A stretch of DNA of 64,000 nt from an uncultured Pontibacter sp. (GTDB lineage: Bacteria; Bacteroidota; Bacteroidia; Cytophagales; Hymenobacteraceae), in NCBI GenBank assembly GCA_947499125.1, contig CANMMP010000001.1:1302001-1366000 (forward strand). Direction: 5' to 3'. Shown here piece by piece: positions 18,020 to 26,030 of this stretch (its first letter is position 1; every line of letters starts with the position of its first letter). Under the pieces are notes generated by a model. That model had not been told where the DNA came from. It saw only the letters and a program-made list of their open reading frames with translations, and searched no databases. Both the position numbers and the translations under genes were made by a program.

Positions 18020-18631
18020 ATGCAAAGAGCTATACTTGCTTTGCTGCTTATCTTATGCTGCTGCCAGGCAGCTGACGCCCAGAAGTTTGGGAAGAGAGAC
18101 CAGAAGTATGCCGAAAAGGCAGCTAAAAAAGAACCCAAGAAAGTAGAACGGAAAAAGTACGATACCCGCGACCGTTACTTCTACAATGGCATGCTGCTGG
18201 TAGAACTGGGTGGCAAATTTGGCTACCTGAACCAGGACCTGCAGGAAGTTATACCGCCACGCTACGACGATGCCCAGACCTTTTATAAAGGCGTTGCTAT
18301 CGTGAAAACTGAGAACAGGTATGGACTAATTAACACCGAAGGGGAAGAAGTAATACCTCCCCGCTACGAGCAGATCAGCTATCTTAAAGAAAATTTACTG
18401 GCTGTAAAGATGGATGGGAAGTATGGCCTTGCCGATATGACCGGCACCGAGCTTGTAACTCCTGAGTATGAGCACATCCGCATCACCCCATCGGGTTTAA
18501 TAGAGACCAGGCAGAACAACCGCTGGGTTATTATAGACCGCATTGGCCAGCAAATTATACCGCTACAGTATGTGCCTTCCCTGAAAACAAGTTACAAATG
18601 GTTCTTTAAAACTCTGTCGTGGGCGAAGTAA
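18020..18631 (+). CDS. Exported WG-repeat protein
   Basis: A 203-residue exported protein with signal peptide MQRAILALLLILCCCQAADA. A Lys-rich stretch (YAEKAAKKEPKKVERKK) precedes four WG/KWG beta-repeats at residues ~55-185, with units such as GKFGYLNQDLQEVIPPRYDD, NRYGLINTEGEEVIPPRYE, GKYGLADMTGTELVTPEYE and NRWVIIDRIGQQIIPLQY. WG repeats are thought to form beta-propeller-like scaffolds; no enzymatic role is implied. It ends before a strong terminator shared with the convergent tmRNA gene. Confidence 0.85.
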   Translation: MQRAILALLLILCCCQAADAQKFGKRDQKYAEKAAKKEPKKVERKKYDTRDRYFYNGMLLVELGGKFGYLNQDLQEVIPPRYDDAQTFYKGVAIVKTENRYGLINTEGEEVIPPRYEQISYLKENLLAVKMDGKYGLADMTGTELVTPEYEHIRITPSGLIETRQNNRWVIIDRIGQQIIPLQYVPSLKTSYKWFFKTLSWAK

Positions 18632-18650
18632 CACTTGACCTATAAAACAC

Positions 18651-18687
18651 AAAAAGCCCGCAACTGATCTCTCAGTTGCGGGCTTTT
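18651..18687. terminator. Bidirectional terminator between WG-repeat gene and tmRNA
   Basis: AAAGCCCGCAACTGA and TCAGTTGCGGGCTTT form a perfect 15-bp stem with a 4-base loop, with A and T runs on the two sides. It can end both the plus-strand gene and the minus-strand tmRNA. Confidence 0.92.
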
Positions 18688-18699
18688 ATACTTATTAAG

Positions 18700-19066
18700 T
18701 GGAGATGCAGGGATTCGAACCCTGGTCCAGACAAGGAAATCAACGGGCCTTCTACATGCTTAGGTTTATTCGGATTGTCGGGAGCTTGCAAGTATAAACC
18801 AAACTTATGCGCACTCCTTAGATGCTTAATTTCGCCTGTGCACCACACCCTTACACAAGCTAGTAAATCGGATCGAAGCCTCTGATATGCAAGCAGATTT
18901 ACGAAACCTGCACGAGACTATGGCTAGTGCTTAGTACCTAGACTAGGCAGCCATGGCGTAGTTATATTCGCCAGTTATTGTTCGAACGGATTTTTAACAG
19001 GTGGTACGTTCATCACCCGACATGCTTACACGCAATCTGCACAAGCTGTCAATTCCGGTCATCCCC
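18700..19066 (-). ncRNA. ssrA: Transfer-messenger RNA (tmRNA)
   Basis: About 367 bases on the minus strand. The 5' end GGGGATGACCGGAATTGACA is the classic tmRNA start, and the 3' end has the T-arm GGGTTCGAATCCC and acceptor strand CATCTCC, which pairs with the 5' GGGGATG (one G-U). The discriminator A is followed by CTT, so the CCA end is not encoded and must be added. The tag frame at 18943-18972 reads GEYNYAMAA then TAG, a typical Bacteroidota-style tag ending in AA. It rescues stalled ribosomes with SmpB and marks the product for proteolysis; ftsH elsewhere in this window is one protease that can act on tagged proteins in other bacteria. Confidence 0.97.
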
Positions 19067-19083
19067 ATAAGTTAAAGAACGAA

Positions 19084-19107
19084 TTCTTGACATTTATACT
19101 TCAAGAA
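19084..19107. repeat. Inverted repeat just upstream of tmRNA
   Basis: TTCTTGA and TCAAGAA, perfect 7-bp arms with a 10-base spacer, lie 18 bases before the tmRNA 5' end. It may be an operator or part of the promoter region; the function is not known. Confidence 0.4.
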
Positions 19108-19237
19108 GTATGCCACAAACATACGCATTTTTATCTGCTTTGATGCCTGTCAGCTATAATTTAAACACATTTATACTTCCTTAAGTTTCCGGCTCAGCTT
19201 ATACTTATCTATACTTCAAGGATAAGAATTAAAGCGA

Positions 19238-19281
19238 AAACCCTTCCTCGGCATGCCTGGTTGCACACCTCGGAAGGGTTT
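19238..19281 (-). terminator. Rho-independent terminator after the transglutaminase gene
   Basis: AAACCCTTCC and GGAAGGGTTT form a 10-bp stem with a long loop; read on the minus strand it is followed by TTCGCTTT. It lies 33 bases beyond the gene stop. Confidence 0.75.
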
Positions 19282-19314
19282 GGGTCAAACATTTACTAAT
19301 CTATCTTTACTAAC

Positions 19315-20448
19315 TTAATTCTGAGCTGTGCGTGGCTTGGCAGTTATTACCGGTGCCTGGTATAGGTCAACTATAGAGTTGGTATACTTCAGGTAATTCA
19401 TCGGCCTGACCTTCTGGAAAATGGTAGGGGCTTTAGCTCCCACCGGCACCAGCATCAGCGATTGTTTTGAGTCTACGGTCTCACGCTTAAGAGCTATACC
19501 TTCGCGGTTATCAAACTTCACATCGAAGTAGTACAGGTAAGGATATACCCAGTTTACATACTGTGCCTTGTTTGCACCGGAAAGGCTTCTTATCTCCAGT
19601 TTGTCGTAGTTATTGGCAATAGCCTGCTGAAACTCAACGGCATTAAGCGGCACATTATTCAGCACCGGCATTACGTCAAACTGTCCGTCCAGCAATACCC
19701 ATTTCTGCAGGTCTGGCAGGTATACTTCCAGCAGCACATGGCCGGCACCAAACTCAGTTGTTTCTACATCTTTGGTTTTAAGGCCCATAGTTCGGGCAGG
19801 TAAGCCTATCGCATTTAAGCAGGCTGTAGTAACTATACCATACTCTACACAACGGAACTGCTTACCCTCTTTCGCTTCGGCAAGTATGGTCAGGGCGTCG
19901 TTTCGGCTTGGCTCGTTCATGCCGTCGTGGTTCCATTGCTTGTGCACCCAGTTTACCATGCGCAGCGCTTTTTCGGTATCGTTTTGGGCACCGGCTACAA
20001 TTTCATCCAGGTTATAGGCTGCACGCAGCGAAGCCAGGTAGCTGTTGTCAGGGTCCTGCTCATACAGTAAAGTATAGGCCGGTATCTTGTTTGTTTCGTT
20101 GAACTTTACAGCCTTAAAGCCCACGCCCTGCAGCTCGGTTAAAGCATATTGGTTGTTAATGCGCACATAAAACGGGTACGATTTCCCTTCCTTCACTTTA
20201 AAGCTGATCGAATCGCGGTCGGTATAAAAGGTAACGTTCACCTTTTTGCTGTGTACTGGTATCTTCAGCACATCAGGCGCATATTCCGGCATAATGTTCC
20301 AGTTTCCTTTTACCCATTCCGAACCAACTTTATAGTCAGCTACAGGCGCGCTTGCTTCAATTACGGGCAGGCCTTTATAGGTTTTCTGAGCAACAGCCGG
20401 GGCTACCAGCACCAGCATCGCAAGTAAAAATGATAATGATTTTTTCAT
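19315..20448 (-). CDS. Exported transglutaminase-like protein
   Basis: A 377-residue exported protein: signal peptide MKKSLSFLLAMLVLVAPAVA then Q. The transglutaminase-like core is at residues ~150-260, with KQFRCVEYGIVTTACLNAIG (catalytic Cys), FGAGHVLLEVYLPDLQKW (His) and VLLDGQFDVMP (Asp). An N-terminal beta-rich domain of ~120 residues precedes it. Such proteins are usually periplasmic or surface thiol peptidases or cross-linkers. The gene follows the FtsX-type permease on the same strand with 37 bases between, so the two are probably co-transcribed. Confidence 0.85.
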   Translation of the reverse strand: MKKSLSFLLAMLVLVAPAVAQKTYKGLPVIEASAPVADYKVGSEWVKGNWNIMPEYAPDVLKIPVHSKKVNVTFYTDRDSISFKVKEGKSYPFYVRINNQYALTELQGVGFKAVKFNETNKIPAYTLLYEQDPDNSYLASLRAAYNLDEIVAGAQNDTEKALRMVNWVHKQWNHDGMNEPSRNDALTILAEAKEGKQFRCVEYGIVTTACLNAIGLPARTMGLKTKDVETTEFGAGHVLLEVYLPDLQKWVLLDGQFDVMPVLNNVPLNAVEFQQAIANNYDKLEIRSLSGANKAQYVNWVYPYLYYFDVKFDNREGIALKRETVDSKQSLMLVPVGAKAPTIFQKVRPMNYLKYTNSIVDLYQAPVITAKPRTAQN

Positions 20449-20485
20449 GGTTTTAGATTGTACTGAGGATTGGTTATATTTTTAT

Positions 20486-22837
20486 TTATTCTGACCGGAG
20501 CGAGGATACAGGGTTTGCCAATGCCGTTCTGATGGCATGGAAGCTAAGGGTAAGTATGGCTATAATAATAGTGGCCGCAAAAGCTGATGCAAATACCCAC
20601 CAGCTAACTTCGGTGCGGTGCGCATAATCGTTCAGCCAGGTCGACATCAGGTACCAGCCTAAAGGCAGCGCAATTATGTTGGCTATCAGCACGAGCTTTA
20701 AAAAGTCTTTGCTTAGCATAAACACGATGCTTGCTACCGATGCGCCTAACACCTTCCGGATGCCGATCTCTTTCGTGCGTTGCTCTGCCGTGAACAGGGC
20801 TAGACCAAACAGACCCAGGCACGAGATAAAGATGGCGATGCTGGCAAAAGCCGATGTAAGTTTCCCCATCATGGTCTCGTTCCTGTACATTTGCTCATAT
20901 ACATCATCCAAAAAGATATATTGAAACGGATAGGCCGGGTTATGCTGCTTTACGATACCTTCAATTTCGGCGAGTGCCTGCTCTGTTTGAGGTCCGTTTA
21001 CCCGTATCAACAACGACGATGTATTACCAGGGCGCACACGCATGGCCATTGGTTTGGTTTTACTATGCATCGAGTTAGAATGAAAATCATTGACCACCCC
21101 AACTATATGGCCCTCGTTCCAGATGCTGAGCCACTGCCCTATTGGTTCTTCCATGTTCATCTGGCGGGCAGCCTCTTCGTTAATGATAAATGCGGCAGTA
21201 TCAGTACCAAATCTTTTATCAAAAAAGCGGCCTTCTTTAAGCTCCATGCCCATCAGCTCTTCAAAGCCAAAGTCCACATCCATCACATCTACTAGGATAT
21301 CAGCATTGGGGTCTTTGCCTTTCCAGGTTACATCGCCGGTATTATTGCCCATACTTAGCGGGTTCTGGTTAGCTGATGACACAGCTACTACACCCGGAGC
21401 ATCCATCAACTCGCGTTTTAACACATCGTATTTCCTCAGCAGGTTACCTTCCAGCTCCATGGCAATCACATTTTCACGGTCTACCCCTATGTTGCGGTTC
21501 CGGATGTAATGCAACTGCAAGGCTACTACCAGGGTACAAACTATAAGAAGCGCTGACAACGAGAACTGGAAAACAACTAAGCCTCTGCGAAAATTAGCAA
21601 CACCTTTGTTCAGTTTTACTGTTCCTTTTAGCACAAGCGCCGGGTTAAACGACGACAGGAAAAAAGCCGGGTAACTACCTGATACAAGTCCGGTAAATAT
21701 TGTTACACCTAACAGCAGCAACAACATAGCAGGGTCAGTGAGGTCGAACTGGATGGCCTTGCCGGTAAAGTCGTTAAAGTAGGGCAATAACATGCCGGTT
21801 AAGTTCATAGCTACGAAAAGCGCAATAAAAGCCACCAGCATCGACTCAATAATAAACTGAGAGATAAGCGAGGATTTGTGTGCTCCTATTGCTTTGCGAA
21901 CACCTACTTCTTTGGCTCGTTTAGCAGAGCGCGCTGTTGCTAGGTTCATAAAATTGATGCATGCAATAACCAGCAGAAAAATAGCTATCACAGCAAACAA
22001 TCGAACATATAATATCTTACCCGGGTTACTACCCGACTTCTGAAAACTATAAAGATGATAATCCTTGAAAGCGTGCAGGAACAGATCTACGCGTGCATCG
22101 TGCCGTTGCTTTATAAATGGACTGATCTTTATATCGAAGGCAGCCACATCGGTGCCTGGTTTCAGGAGCAGGTAAGTTAAGATACCATTATTCCCCCAGT
22201 GCTTCATCCATTCACTCTCAGGCTTGCGCTCATAATCACCGACAGGCAACAGAAAGTCGAACTGCATGGTTGAGTTTTGAGGCAGATGCTCCATTACAGC
22301 AGATACTTTATAGCTTTCCGTGTTATTTAGCTTTAACAGCTTACCTACTACATTGGTGCTTCCGAAAAGCTTATAGGCCATACTATCAGTAATTACCACA
22401 CTATTAGGCTGTTTAAGAGCTTGCGCAGCATTGCCAGCTATAACCGGAAAAGAGAACACCTCGAAAAAAGCAGCATCGGTATAAACGCCACGACCTTTAA
22501 AACCCTGCTCACCCTGCGATAACAGCATTGACATTGGCCATGAATACCTAACGGCATGTTCTACTTCCGGCAGTTCCTGTTCCATAGTTGGTGCCAGTTG
22601 CCCTGGCGTAGCAAACGTTTCGAAATTACCAGCCCCTGGGTAGGTTTGGGTCTCTATTACCTGGTAGATGCGGTCAATCTTATCATGAAATCGATTGACA
22701 CTCAGCTCATCCTTCACCCACAGCAGAATAAGTATACTACAGGTCATACCCAGCGCCAGTCCCGATACATTTATCAGGGAAAAAACTTTGTGGCGCATCA
22801 GGTTGCGGTAAGCCATTTTCAGGTAGTTCTTGATCAT
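20486..22837 (-). CDS. MacB/FtsX-type ABC transporter permease
   Basis: A 783-residue permease. It has the layout of Bacteroidota MacB-like permeases: N-terminal MIKNYLKMAYRNLMRHKVFS and a first membrane helix, a MacB periplasmic domain, three helices forming a first FtsX domain (residues ~280-430, with EVGVRKAIGAHKSSLISQF), a second periplasmic domain, and a C-terminal FtsX domain (TKEIGIRKVLGASVASIVFM and three helices). No ATPase subunit is adjacent. Such permeases act in mechanotransmission, exporting lipoproteins, peptides or drugs. It is divergent from a sigma-54-type regulator gene; that pairing is common in Bacteroidota and suggests regulation. Confidence 0.88.
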   Translation of the reverse strand: MIKNYLKMAYRNLMRHKVFSLINVSGLALGMTCSILILLWVKDELSVNRFHDKIDRIYQVIETQTYPGAGNFETFATPGQLAPTMEQELPEVEHAVRYSWPMSMLLSQGEQGFKGRGVYTDAAFFEVFSFPVIAGNAAQALKQPNSVVITDSMAYKLFGSTNVVGKLLKLNNTESYKVSAVMEHLPQNSTMQFDFLLPVGDYERKPESEWMKHWGNNGILTYLLLKPGTDVAAFDIKISPFIKQRHDARVDLFLHAFKDYHLYSFQKSGSNPGKILYVRLFAVIAIFLLVIACINFMNLATARSAKRAKEVGVRKAIGAHKSSLISQFIIESMLVAFIALFVAMNLTGMLLPYFNDFTGKAIQFDLTDPAMLLLLLGVTIFTGLVSGSYPAFFLSSFNPALVLKGTVKLNKGVANFRRGLVVFQFSLSALLIVCTLVVALQLHYIRNRNIGVDRENVIAMELEGNLLRKYDVLKRELMDAPGVVAVSSANQNPLSMGNNTGDVTWKGKDPNADILVDVMDVDFGFEELMGMELKEGRFFDKRFGTDTAAFIINEEAARQMNMEEPIGQWLSIWNEGHIVGVVNDFHSNSMHSKTKPMAMRVRPGNTSSLLIRVNGPQTEQALAEIEGIVKQHNPAYPFQYIFLDDVYEQMYRNETMMGKLTSAFASIAIFISCLGLFGLALFTAEQRTKEIGIRKVLGASVASIVFMLSKDFLKLVLIANIIALPLGWYLMSTWLNDYAHRTEVSWWVFASAFAATIIIAILTLSFHAIRTALANPVSSLRSE

Positions 22838-23158
22838 AGTTTTTGTGGCTCAGAGATAAATCTTTTTTTGAACTGCAGCAAGTATAAGCTACCCGCTGCA
22901 CTATCACCTAAGAAAACAGAATGCCAGTTTTATATATTATTGATTTACTTGCAGTTACAAAACAACCACAGATACAGAGTGTACGCTTCCGATACACATT
23001 TTAAGAGAACACCTGTGCGGTTGTGTTACAGCTTTTGTGTGAGCCAAAACAGCCAAATAGTACTATGTTAATTTTAGCAAAAGAGCAGCAAATTATAGAA
23101 GTATAAATCTCAGATAAATTAGTTACATTCGAATATCAAAACCAGAATTGCTTGCACT
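22838..23158. other. Divergent intergenic region between permease and regulator genes
   Basis: About 320 AT-rich bases that must hold promoters in both directions. It contains the sigma-54-like site noted at 22911-22926 on the minus strand. I see no gene or repeat. Confidence 0.55.
22911..22926 (-). promoter_or_regulatory. Candidate sigma-54 promoter for the permease gene
   Basis: On the minus strand TGGCATTCTGTTTTCT aligns with the -24/-12 consensus TGGCAC-N5-TTGCW at correct spacing, with GG intact but TC in place of the -12 GC. It lies 74 bases before the permease start and beside an NtrC-type activator gene. Confidence 0.35.
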
Positions 23159-24529
23159 ATGGCTACAGGAAAAACCGGCAGTGTTTTAATTGTTGATGAC
23201 GAATCGGATGTGCTTTTTGCGCTAAAGATGCTGCTGAAAACAGAAGTAAAAGAAGTAGTTACCGAAAAGAACCCGGATAACCTGCTCAGCCTTTTATCGA
23301 AGCAGAAGTTTAATGTTATTTTCCTGGACATGAACTTCAAGAGCGCCTTGAACACCGGCAACGAAGGGCTGTATTGGCTGCGACAAATTCTGGAGAAAGA
23401 TAAAGATGCCACCGTTATACTTATAACTGCTTACGGCGATGTGGAGCTGGCCGTAAAATCGTTGAAACAAGGTGCTTACGATTTTATAGTTAAGCCCTGG
23501 CACAACGACAAATTGCTGGAAACGCTGCACAACGCACTGCAAGCCAAAACCAGTAAAAAGTCTGCTAAAACTACTTCAACGGCACAACAACATACATCTA
23601 TACTTGGTCAGTCCGAAGCCTTACAGGATACACTTCATAAAGTGGAAAAAATTGCCCCAACCGAGGCGAACGTGCTTATATTGGGTGAGAACGGAACAGG
23701 CAAAGAACTGGTAGCACGCGCCCTGCACGAAAAATCGTTCAGAGCAAACAAGCCTTTTATAAGTGTAGACGTAGCCGCCCTGACTGATACCTTGTTTGAG
23801 AGTGAGCTTTTTGGGTACAAAAAAGGTGCCTTTACCGATGCCCGCGAAGACCGTCCCGGTCGTTTCGAAGCTGCTAATGGCGGCACGCTGTTTTTAGACG
23901 AGATCGGAAACATATCACCGGCCATGCAGGCTAAACTGCTTACCGTGCTGCAAAACCGGCAGGTAACGCCATTGGGCTCCAACACACCTATTCCGGTTGA
24001 TATCCGGTTGATATCTGCTACCAACGAACCTATTTACGAACTGGCAGCCAAGAACCTGTTTCGCAAGGACCTGATCTACCGCATTAACACTGTAGAGATA
24101 ACACTGCCCCCACTGCGCCAGCGCCACGGCGATGTGGAATTACTGGCAAAACACTTCGCGAAAATATACGCTGAGAAGAACCATAAACCTGTACCTGCGT
24201 TTGCGCCTGCAACCCTCCAAAAGCTAAACCAGCACAGCTGGCCGGGCAACGTGCGTGAGTTGCAACATGCAGTGGAGCGCGCCATTATTTTAGCAGAAGA
24301 CAACGTGCTGCAACCCCAGGATTTTAGTTTCTCGGCCATGGAACTTAGCCCTGCAACACAAACTGCCCCGGCTTTTGCTACCGAAACTTCGATGCCGTTG
24401 AGCGAAATAGAGCGCGAAACCATACGCCGTGTGATAGAGAAGAACAAAGGCAATATTTCGAAAGCTGCCAAAGAGCTTGGCCTTACCCGCACCGCCCTTT
24501 ACCGCCGCCTGAACAAGTATGATATCTAA
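23159..24529 (+). CDS. NtrC-family sigma-54-dependent response regulator
   Basis: A 456-residue transcription activator with receiver, AAA+ and DNA-binding parts. Receiver: VLIVDDESDVLFAL, phospho-acceptor Asp in FLDMNF, Thr in LITAYG, Lys in IVKPW. AAA+: Walker A GENGTGKELVARAL (~residue 176), GYKKGAFTDA at ~220 (a GAFTDA form of the sigma-54 contact loop instead of GAFTGA), Walker B GGTLFLDEIG and the arginine segment LFRKDLIYR. C-terminal Fis-type helix-turn-helix: IEKNKGNISKAAKELGLTRT. It overlaps the downstream kinase gene by 11 bases, so the two form a two-component system, probably controlling the divergent permease operon. Confidence 0.93.
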   Translation: MATGKTGSVLIVDDESDVLFALKMLLKTEVKEVVTEKNPDNLLSLLSKQKFNVIFLDMNFKSALNTGNEGLYWLRQILEKDKDATVILITAYGDVELAVKSLKQGAYDFIVKPWHNDKLLETLHNALQAKTSKKSAKTTSTAQQHTSILGQSEALQDTLHKVEKIAPTEANVLILGENGTGKELVARALHEKSFRANKPFISVDVAALTDTLFESELFGYKKGAFTDAREDRPGRFEAANGGTLFLDEIGNISPAMQAKLLTVLQNRQVTPLGSNTPIPVDIRLISATNEPIYELAAKNLFRKDLIYRINTVEITLPPLRQRHGDVELLAKHFAKIYAEKNHKPVPAFAPATLQKLNQHSWPGNVRELQHAVERAIILAEDNVLQPQDFSFSAMELSPATQTAPAFATETSMPLSEIERETIRRVIEKNKGNISKAAKELGLTRTALYRRLNKYDI

Positions 24530-25880
24530 GCGACTGGAGTTCGGGCTGTTTGTCCGGTTTATACTTTTGCTGGGCATGATGTACATCACGCTCGAATACC
24601 TGACGCAATACACGTGGTTGCAGGTAACATCGGGTATACTTATTATGCTGGCGCAGGTATGGGAAATGGCACGTTATGTAACCCGCAGCAATAACGAACT
24701 GGCCAAGTTCCTGGAAGCCGTAAAGCACCGCGATTTCTCCCAACGATTTAACGAAAACACCAACTCATCGCTGCAGCAGCTGCACCATACTTTTAACCTC
24801 ATCAATAACACTTTTAAGCAGCTGCACATCGAGCGCGAAGCACAGTTTCAGTACATGCAAACTATACTGCAATTGGTAGATACCGGGATTTTAGCAGTTG
24901 ACCGGGAGACCGGCGAAGTAGAATGGGTGAATGACGCTTTTAAAAAGATATTAGGTATACCCTACCTGAAAAGTATAAATAGCTTAGAGAACCGCTACCC
25001 TGCCCTGCACGAGTCGCTGCGAAGTATAAAGCCCGGCGAAAGTATACAAGTAAAACTCAGGTTGCCAGCCGGCCAGTCGCAGTTACTTGTATCTGCTACG
25101 CCTTTCACCATGCAGCACCGCAACCTGCAGCTTATAGTTCTCAAAAACGTGAGTGCTACCGTAGATGCCACCGAAACTGAGGCTTGGCAAAAGCTGCTCC
25201 GCGTAATGACGCACGAGATCATGAATTCTGTTGCTCCTATAGCATCGCTGGCAGATACGCTTGGCAAACACCTGCACAACGAGCGCGAGCGCTATACTTC
25301 GGACCCCGAAACTCCCCTGGATGTAGAGCTTTTAGAAGACACTGAAGAAGGTATTGGTATCATAAAAAAGCGCAGCGAAGGACTTTTACGTTTCACCCAG
25401 TTTTACCGCAATTTAAATAAGCAGCAGCAACTAAACCTGACCACCATTTATGTGCAGGAACTGTTTAAAAGTATAGATGCCCTGATGCGCCCTCGCCTGG
25501 AAGAGCAGAGTATAGAATTTATCTGCAAAACAGCCTCTCCGGAGCTAACTATAAACGGTGATGTAAATCTGCTGGAGCAAGTACTCATAAACCTGATAAC
25601 GAATGCAGAACGTGCTGTTAAGGACAGGCCAAACCCGCAAATTATACTTACAGGGCAGCAAAAGGACGGCAAATTAACCATTGAACTATACGACAACGGC
25701 TCCGGCATACCCGAAGAGATCCTGGAAAGTATTTTTATACCTTTCTTTACTTCGCATAAAGACGGCTCAGGTATCGGGCTTAGTTTATCGAAGCACATTA
25801 TGCACCTGCACAAAGGCAGCATTCAGGTAGAGAGCCAGGAAGATGTTGGCACCACTTTTATACTTACTTTCTCCTCATAA
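24519..25880 (+). CDS. Membrane sensor histidine kinase
   Basis: A 453-residue kinase. Two N-terminal membrane segments (residues ~8-27 and ~33-53) with a very short loop, so little periplasmic sensing is possible. A PAS-like domain (ILQLVDTGILAVDRETGEVE, VNDAFKKILGIPYL) follows at ~115-215. The H-box VMTHEIMNSVAPI has the phospho-acceptor His near residue 232; the N box LITNAERAV, the G1 box YDNGSGIPEEI and the G2 box GSGIGLSLSKHIM are all intact. ATG lies inside the end of the regulator gene (11-base overlap), implying translational coupling. The cognate regulator is the NtrC-type protein upstream. Confidence 0.92.
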   Translation: MISKRLEFGLFVRFILLLGMMYITLEYLTQYTWLQVTSGILIMLAQVWEMARYVTRSNNELAKFLEAVKHRDFSQRFNENTNSSLQQLHHTFNLINNTFKQLHIEREAQFQYMQTILQLVDTGILAVDRETGEVEWVNDAFKKILGIPYLKSINSLENRYPALHESLRSIKPGESIQVKLRLPAGQSQLLVSATPFTMQHRNLQLIVLKNVSATVDATETEAWQKLLRVMTHEIMNSVAPIASLADTLGKHLHNERERYTSDPETPLDVELLEDTEEGIGIIKKRSEGLLRFTQFYRNLNKQQQLNLTTIYVQELFKSIDALMRPRLEEQSIEFICKTASPELTINGDVNLLEQVLINLITNAERAVKDRPNPQIILTGQQKDGKLTIELYDNGSGIPEEILESIFIPFFTSHKDGSGIGLSLSKHIMHLHKGSIQVESQEDVGTTFILTFSS

Positions 25881-25946
25881 GCTCAGTTCAGCAGCCCTGT
25901 CATAATTTTAATTAAATCATCTTTTTATAGATTATTCAAAGCCACA

Positions 25947-25963
25947 CATAGATAAAATCTATG
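25947..25963. promoter_or_regulatory. Inverted repeat CATAGAT-AAA-ATCTATG upstream of catalase
   Basis: Perfect 7-bp arms with a 3-base centre, about 68 bases before the catalase start. The size and symmetry suit a dimeric regulator's operator. The identity of the regulator cannot be told from sequence. Confidence 0.45.
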
Positions 25964-25986
25964 AACAATACTTATTAAGATAGAGT

Positions 25987-26024
25987 ATACCGGTTAAGTT
26001 AACTTATTTATAATCAACCGGTAT
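25987..26024. repeat. Long inverted repeat ending 6 bases before catalase ATG
   Basis: Arms ATACCGGTT and AACCGGTAT (perfect 9 bp) enclose 20 bases that begin with the palindrome AAGTTAACTT. The right arm ends 6 bases before the ATG, covering the expected ribosome binding region. It could be an operator or a translational control hairpin. Confidence 0.5.
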
Positions 26025-26030
26025 CGCGCT

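Noticed and set aside
18676-18885. A 69-codon plus-strand frame beginning MRAFILIKW
   Set aside because: It runs through the terminator and the 3' part of the tmRNA on the other strand; its RDSNPG segment is the usual false translation of a T-arm.
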